Translations under genes and position numbers: made by a program
Shown here: positions 25,901 through 34,900 of the stretch, piece by piece
How the letters are laid out: the number at the start of each line of letters is the position of its first letter
Position numbering within the stretch: the first letter of the stretch is position 1
The notes under the pieces: generated by a model
The model's database searches: none
The model's input: the letters and a program-made list of their open reading frames with translations, nothing else
What the model was told of the DNA's origin: nothing
Source of the DNA: Owenia fusiformis
Taxonomy: Eukaryota; Annelida; Polychaeta; Sabellida; Oweniidae
DNA length: 64,000 nt
Reading direction: 5' to 3'
Assembly (NCBI GenBank): GCA_903813345.2
Contig: CAIIXF020000005.1
Span: 39,933,375 to 39,997,374, forward strand

Positions 25901-28900
25901 ATTTGGGGCCTGTGTTACAGTTTCCTGTTTACCCTAATGATGGAGCAGTCAATACAGTAAGACTATTCCATGAGTTTTTACTTTTCATTTGGGAAAATAC
26001 ATTCTTTATTTTCTTCAGAAATAAATATATCTTGTTTCCATTTTTGTATTCTTAGTGACATATATTTTACAAGTAGAAATAGCAGATATTTTATTGTGTA
26101 ATATACTATATATATGTAATCACTGGCGGATCTGGGGGGGGCCTGGGGCCCACTTATGGGTTTTAGTTTTTTCCCTGACCTGAAATTTGGGCCCCCCCCT
26201 TGTTGGTTCCCAGATCTGCCCCTGGTAATATACAATGGCTTAATTGTTATATTTCTATGAATCCCAGTTACGTGTAGAAGGAACGATGAAAGTCCTTAGA
26301 AGTGCAGTAGTTGGTGCAAATCTTGTGGTAGGCCAGACTACTTGGGCGAATTCCAATGAAATTTCCGTCAACACCGTGGTAGTCAAGGTCAAAGACAACT
26401 CTGACTTTACTGACATTAACCCTTTTAATGTAAGTAGAATTTCAATGCATAAAATGACTACTTAAATGCTGCACTAACTTATGTAATATACATGTATGCT
26501 CAGCAATAAGCACATAGGTCTGTTAACCCATATGATAAACTCAAATTCAAAAACATTTTTCATTGCAACTCTGTGTTTGAATAATTTGGAGTTTTCTTTT
26601 TGGAATGTATATGGCATATGCACTTGTTGTGTGATGTCAATGTAATAAGGACCTAAATACCAAGGATCAAACGCTTGCATATGCATCATTGGATATTACA
26701 GGGTAATTCCAGTGCTGCACCAAATGTGACTGCCTCACCCATAATAGCAAGCCCAACTGATATAGTGGTGATCCCTATTGTGGTCTCTATGCCTCCTAAC
26801 AGTGCAATAGCTGCATACATGGACATGAAGATGCCACTTGGTAGTGTAGGTGGCTCAGCTGTCATGACAGTAGAGAGTGAGTATTTTTCATGTTCACAAC
26901 TATGTCACTCAAGATTCCCATGCTATTTCATTCCAGATCCCCATGCTATGTCACTCCAAATTTGCATACCTCAAATTCCCATACTATTGTCACTAATGTG
27001 CAGTATTCCCATAATGTCACAAAAGATTCTCATACCTCAACTTCCCATACTATGTCACTCAAGTATAGTATTCCCATAATGTCACACCAGATTCCCATAC
27101 TATGTCACACCAGATCCCCATACTATGTCCCTCCAGATCCCTATACTAGGTCACACCAGATTCCCATACTATGTCACTCCAGTTCCCCATACTATGTCCC
27201 TCCAGATCCCTATACTATGTCACACTAGATTCCAATACTATGTCACACCAGATTCCCATACTATGTCACTCCAGATCCCCATACTATGTCCCTCCAGAAC
27301 CCTATACTATGTCACACTAGATTCCAATACTATGTCACACCAGATTCCCATACTATGTCACTCCAGATCCCTGTACTATGTCCCTCCAGAACCCTATACT
27401 ATGTCACACCAGATTCCCATACTATGTCACTCCAGATCTCCATACTATGTCCCTCCAGAACCCTATACTATGTCACACTAGATTCCAATACTATGTCACA
27501 CCAGATTCCCATACTATGTCACTCTAGATCCCCATACTATGTCCCTCCAGAACCCTATACTATGTCACACCAGATTCCAATACTATGATATTTCAGAGCT
27601 CTGTGCTATGTAACTCAAGACTTACACTTCAGATCCTCATAGGTTGTCATTTCAAAATCTCATTTTATATAACCTTTAATTCCCATTTATGTCACTCCAG
27701 ATTCCCATAATGTGTCAGTCAACATCTCATGCTGTCACTCCAGATTCCCATGCTATGTCACCTCAAATTTATATTGTCTTCTCAGATTTTCAAACCATTT
27801 CAATACAATGTAAAATGAAATAAAAGTTCTTGTATTATTTCAGGTGTTGAGATAACGAATGTTGGACGTAACTTGGGATGTTTTGACAGTTTTATTGGCG
27901 ATGACTGGCTTGACTGCAGTAATACGACAACATGCCAGAATGTCAGCTGCGTATTAGATCTTGGCATTATTACAAACTCAGGTGACCCATCTATTCTTAT
28001 TTTAATTTAAAATGAATATCAAAATTTCTCAAGTGTTTTACATTGCATGTACTTACAGTTTATATCATTTATGTCTTTAAAATTGATTATATGGATTATT
28101 GATCATTAGAAGAGACATTTGCAATGCCTGATTATTTCTCGCATTAGGAGCCATTTTATGATTATTTCTCGCATTAGGAGCCATTTTATAAAATAGAATT
28201 GGTTAAAATGTACCACTCTTTTAAGTCTACTGTTCTTCTTTGGCCTACTCGACTATCTAGTTGTACATGTATATACTTTCTAGGTTTAACATTGAGGACT
28301 GAGGAATACATGGCACAAGATGATGAGTTCACCGTTGAAGTGTCATTAAAAATGGCTGATGCAGCTGAGGCTAATGACGCCACACAATGGGACGTGAGCT
28401 TTGGCCTAAAGAGCAACCAGACCATCATTGTATTTGATAAGGTGGTAGAAGTATCTCTTACTGGTACAGAGGAACCTGTTATGGTTATGGCAGTTGACCT
28501 CATTGAAACAGCTCCTGTTTTGACCCCAGCGTAAGCATGAGTAGCTGAGAATCTATCTTATGATTTAAACATGAGCTATGATATTTTTTCGATGTGACTA
28601 CAATCAGTCTTATTAGTATGACTACAATCAGTCTTATCGTAATTATATTCAGCCTCTTTAATGTGGATACAGTCAGTCCTATTAATGTGACTTCTACCAG
28701 TTTTCTTAATGTAACTACAATCAGTTTTTTCAATGCGACTACAATCAGTCTTATCGTAATTATATTATTATTACTCTTTAATGTGGATACAGACAGTCCT
28801 ATTAATGTGACTACAATCAGTCTTACCAATGTGACTACAATCGCCTTATCAATGTGACTACAATTAGCCTCATCAATGTGACTGCAATCAATTTTATCAA

Positions 28901-31900
28901 TGTGACTACAATTAATCCTCTAGATGTGACTTCAATAATTTAATGAAAGCTATACAAAGAATTAATAATTACAACTTTAATAGTCACACGTTGGCATATT
29001 CATGTTTGCAGTAGCCCATCGCTTAGTATAAGTGTGAACATTACTCATGATGATGTAACTTCAAATGCTGAGGGGGTCGATTGTGCTTTGACCTTCTTTC
29101 CACCATCTGCTTTGATCTATGGGGGAATCACGACCCAAAATTACACAGGCAGAATCATAGTGGAGTCACAAGGAGATTATTACAATTCATTTGAGGTATT
29201 TATGTTTGGATATGAGGATTAATAACATGTTTATTATGCCCTTTCAATAAAATTTAAAAAACACTAATTTTATTGTATTCAAGGCTAAAAGCACAGCTAT
29301 AACCTCAATTTACGTATCTGTATACAATAAAATTCATAGCCATGGGCACATTTTTTGGTAGGTGCATAATGGTCAAGTACTCCCTCGTGGGATATTTCAT
29401 TTACAAATTAATATGACAAATACCTCCTAAAAGCAATTTTATTTAACTCTGAACACATCTGTATACAAAATCTAATGCAATGTATGAATTATTGTTTCAG
29501 TTCAGTTCCATATACTTCTGTGATGAAATCTACTTTGAGTTCACGTACACCCTGAACACTTCATCCATCTTTCCTCAATGGGCCCAGGGTGCTGAAGGCC
29601 GTATCCCCTATGAGCTGTCGTGTAAGAAGAATCTCCATGGTGGCCTGGACAATGACTACCCCACATATGGACCTTCATTGGAGTTCATTATGAGTGGCTT
29701 AAATGCAGGAGGTATGCATACATTTAAAATAGTACCCATGACACATATTTATTTTGCTATATGTTCATGTATAATAGTACCCCAGACACGTAAAACTAGA
29801 GTTTAAATGTTTAAGTTCTTCATCCACATTCATGTTTGTACTCTGAATAGGAGTATTAGGACACACATGAGTATTAGTAGCATTTGTTTTAAAAAGTATT
29901 GTATTTTTCACTGGGAAATAATTTCTTATATGGTATTCAATGAAATAATATTTGATATGTTGTTCGTTTATTAAAAGCATCAAAATGTTTGTTACATTGT
30001 TTGTCATTTCATGTAATGTGTTCTGTAAATGAGATGAATGTACCCAAGAGAATATAGATCAGAATAGTTGCATGTCTTATGTAAAATAAAATTTGGAAAG
30101 ACATTTATGTTTCTTATGTATGTTTTAACTACTTCATCTTGATATCCAGCTGACAGTAAGTACAAATGAACAAGTGAAAACTTCATAATTATTGTTTTTT
30201 GAAATCAGTATCTTTTGTCTAATCCCTGTTATCCCAACAAACAAATTTTGGTATGATATATCGAATATACAGCGAAGCTAACTGTCAGTCCGTTAGTTGA
30301 AGTAAATGATAGTCCAAAGTGCTTGAGAAACCAGATATTTTGTTTGTTGGGTAAGACTACTTTAAACTAGATTTGGCATTTTCCACTTTTAAATAACCTC
30401 CACTTTCACTAACTTTTTGTATTTTGAGTTCTTAAACTAATTCTGAAATTACTTATATATTTCACAAAATTATAGTGTAAATTCTCTTCACATGTCATTA
30501 CTATTAACACTGACCTAAAAGTATTAACAATATGCACATGCATGTACAACATTGACCTTATTCCACAACACTGCTCTAATTGCATAAAACTGTCCTAATT
30601 ACCCAAATGCGAGTAGGTAGTTACCAGTTTCACCACCAGGTGGCTGATTCGGGTCAATTAACATGGCAGGTATATAAGAAAGTTCCCTTAAACTTGAATA
30701 TTATTAATTTAAGTGGCTCAATTTTCATATAACCCTTATGTGTCTGATACTTATACAAATGAAAATATGTCCAGTAAAGCAAAATATTATCTGTCCACTA
30801 AAAGAAGATATTTAATTTTTTGTGATTTTATAGCATGGGGTCTATGGCGAATCTCCCCGAGCTAGAAGTCACATTTTCAAAGAAAAGATACATTTTTCAA
30901 AGTTGATAAACACTTTTTAAAACCACATTTCTAGATGTAATTTTACATGTAGATTTCAAATATGATATTACTTTGACTGAATTTTTAATGACGTAAATCA
31001 AGATTATTTCTACTCGCATCTGGGTTATTGCATATAAAGAGAAATATAACTGCACAACAAATTTACCTGCACAACACTGACCTAATTGCATATAAAGAGA
31101 AATCTAACTGCACAGCCTAAATGTATTTAAAGAGAAATCTAACTGCACAACCTAAATGCATTTAAAGAAAAATCTAACTGCACAACCTAAATGTATTTAG
31201 AGAGAAATCTAACTGCACAACCTAAATGCATTTAAAGAAAAATCTAACTGCACAACCTAAATGCATTTAAAGAGAAATCTAACTGCACAACCTAAATGCA
31301 TTTAAAGAAAAATCTAACTGCACAACCTAAATGCATTTAAAGAAAAATCTAACTGCACAACCTAAATGCATTTAAAGAGAAATCTAACTGCACAACCTAA
31401 TTGCATTTTAAGAGAAATCCAACTGCACAACAAATCTAACTGCACAACACTGACCTAATTGCATTTAAAGAGAATCTAACTGCACAACCTAATTGCATAT
31501 AAAGAGAAATCTAACTGTACAACCTAATTGCATTTTAAGAGAAATCCAACTGCACAACAAATCTTAACTGCACAACACTAACCTAATTACATTTAAAGAG
31601 AAATCTAACTGCACAGCCTAAATGCATTTAAACAGAAATCTAACTGCACAACCTAAATGCATTTAAAGAGAAATCTAACTGCACAACCTAAATGCATTTA
31701 AAGAAAAATCTAACTGCACAACCTAAATGCATTTAAAGAAAAATCTAACTGCACAACCTAAATGCATTTAAAGAAAAATCTAACTGCACAACCTAATTGC
31801 ATTTTAAGAGAAATCCAACTGCACAACAAATCTAACTGCACAACACTGACCTAATTGCATTTGAAGAGAAATCTAACTGCACAACCTAATTGCATATAAA

Positions 31901-34900
31901 GAGCATATATACATGTAAAGAAAAATCTAACTGCACAACACTTACCTAAATGCATTTAAAGAGAAATCTAACTGCACAACCTAGTTGTATACATATGTAT
32001 AAAGAGAAATCTAACTGCACAACCTAAATGCATTTAAAGAGAAATCTAACTGCATAACAAATCTACCTGCACAACACAGACCTAATTGCATATAAGGAAA
32101 AACAAACCTATATTGTTTATATTAACACTATTAGTGTTCAGCTCTACAATTTTACCTTTTTGCTGTTACAGTATATTCTATTCAATGTCTTTGATGTTAA
32201 GAGTATTTTGTATTATCTACTTGTCGAACTGACAATAATGGTATAATGAAAAAGATTGTGATTAGATCCCTGAGAAAACAAAATGAAAGAGAGACCCTAA
32301 TCCTTGGGAGTCTCTATATTGCACACTCATTTATCCAGGTTTCCTAAAAAGGCATGTAGATGTAGCTGAACAAATTACAAAGGCATTCAATAAATCTTTA
32401 TGTTCATTGAGAATAAAATATGGAAATATGAAATGAGCTATAATGTGTGAAAATGTTTATTGAGACAGGATTTCATTTCATGAGGTCTTATTTGTTTAAT
32501 GCTTTGTGTGATGTCATGTGATATATTCTTATGTGATGTTTTGTCCTATGTGCTGTCCATTTTATTTGAAAACATGTTCTGTGTAATTTGAAGTGTATAT
32601 TTAAAATATTCCATGTTATGTGATTTAAAGACACACATCATGTCGCATATCGTGTTATATGATTCCATTTGTCATTTAGGCTGCGGTGTACTGGGTATGG
32701 ATGACAGCAATTTGATAAAAGATTCACAAATTGCTGTTTCCGGAAGCAAAGATGTTGCCCATGGCAAAACTATGTTACGACCTTCGAGTGGAGGGGGTAA
32801 GTTTCTACTTTATCATTCAGTGACATTTAGTCATTTACTAAACATATATAAATGTATTAATGATATTTAGAAGGGGCAGGGAACACATATATAATATAGA
32901 AATCTTGATTTCTAAGACGAATATAAGTGAATATGTTAGGGAGATAGTTAGGGGCAAATTGAGTGTGTTTTAGGAGCAAATTGATTCCAACAAAATGTTG
33001 GAAAATCATTCAAACATTATTTGAAATGTTGAGCTGTTGCTATGTTGAAAATATGACCAAAGCAGATTTGATATATGTTTTCATTCTTCAGCATGGTGTG
33101 CCAAACCACGACAGGGCCCAGATCAGCAGTTTATTGTCATAAACTTTGGTCAACGAGTCCGTGTGTTAAAGATTGCCCTGCAGCATGAAGCGGCTGTTAG
33201 TGCAAACCGTGTGACCCAATATAGCCTTGCATACAGTGATGATGGACTTATCTATGAAGATGGTGAATCGGTAAGGTTTTTCACTTTCTTGTTTTCATAG
33301 CCATGATGCATGTTCATTTAAAATAAAATCTTTTGAAATCTTAATTCTATTTCACTGGTGTAATTTGTTCAAATCAAAATTCATTGAATCATAAACTACT
33401 CTCCCTGTTACAGATTGTTCCAAATCCACTAAGCTACACAACCTCTGATGATGCACTGTCAAGTCCTCAAGAATACCGCTGGCTAAAGTTGAAAATTGAC
33501 AGCCATGATGGTGCGAATGCCTACGATGACATCTGCTTCAGACTGGAGATTTATGGCTGCACAACTACTTCTGATCCAAATCCTAGTAAGCAACCATTTG
33601 CATTTAACAATATACATTAAAACCTGTGAAAAGTAGAACATCCTTGCTTCTGCTATGATAATGTGTGCTTCTTAAGCATTAAGTCAGTATTGTGGGCCAC
33701 AGGACTGTGAAATATTCCACTTACAAAGGCTTTCCACTTTGATGTTCCACTTGATGGAATCTACTGTTTTACCTTTTACATGCATATACCTTTTGAAGAA
33801 TTTAACTTTGGATTGGTTTCATTTTTCAAATTGTTCCCTCATATTATATGACAATTGACTCAACAGAATTGGACTTAACTTCATAGAATTGATCTGCTAT
33901 TGACTGTTGTATCGATCATTATTACAGCACACGTCATGTACTTTGATTCTAATGTATTTCCAGACCTTGATGCCAATGTCCTGACTTACTCTGCAGATTT
34001 TGACAAACCATCACGTTCCTTGCTCCATGTTCCTTCAATAACTACTGTCTTCTTCTGTGATGTTAACCCTGGGTAAGTTCCTCTTTTAGTCACATGACTT
34101 ACTCTCTAACTCTGAGTAAGTTCCCCTTCTAGTCACATGACTTACTCTTTAACCCTGGGTAAGTTCCTCTTCTAGTCACATGACTTACTCTAACCCTAGG
34201 TCACATGACTTTCTCTCTAACCCTGGGTAAGTTCCTCTTCTTGTCACATGACTTACTCTTTAACCCTGGGTAAGTTCTTCTTCTAGTCACATGACTTTCT
34301 CTCTAACCATGGGTAAGTTCCTCTTCTAGTCACATGACTTTCTCTCTAACCCTGGGTAAGTTCCTCTTCTAGTCACATGACTTACTCTCTAACCATGGGT
34401 AAGTTCCTCTTCTAGTCACATGAATTCCTGAAATGAACTTCTGAGCTACATGATATTTCAAATTAATTACATTATGGGGGCAAGTGCCTATCTCTGATCC
34501 CAAAATACAACGAAATTGAAAAAAAGCAAAATACTGTACCTTGACACACTAACCTTGTGAATGGATCACGAGACTTAAAAAACATTATTTTCTGTTAAAA
34601 GTGCAATGCTTAAAAATTGCAAATATTGGCACTATAAAAATAAAAAAAGGGCATGTATGCATCCCTTATAATTTGCATACTAGTACATGTACAAGGAGGA
34701 TTGGCAGCCATTGTTCAAACTCAGTCTTCCGTTGCTTGGCATGGAACAATTTGGAAACAATACTTCCCATACTGTATGTTGAAGACTACCACTGCCAAAG
34801 TTTGAATATTACCATAAAACTCATATGACATACAATATAGACTAGATACTGAGTCTCAAGATGAACTTTATACAAATATTATTACTAATTGTTCCTTGCC

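Noticed and set aside
26890-27588. Overlapping frames of 100-118 codons with MSLQIPILCHT-type repeats
   Set aside because: Generated by the 23-bp satellite (three units = 69 nt). The frames overlap each other and lie inside intron 21.
28594-28857. Frames on both strands in the 24-bp array (NVTTISL repeats)
   Set aside because: Unit length divisible by three; intronic; no homology expected.
33615-33776. Possible further CAGTAAAACCTGT-family copy (CATTAAAACCTGT...ACTGTTTTACC)
   Set aside because: The ends are too degenerate and the TA flanks are not clear. It may be an old copy but I cannot support it.
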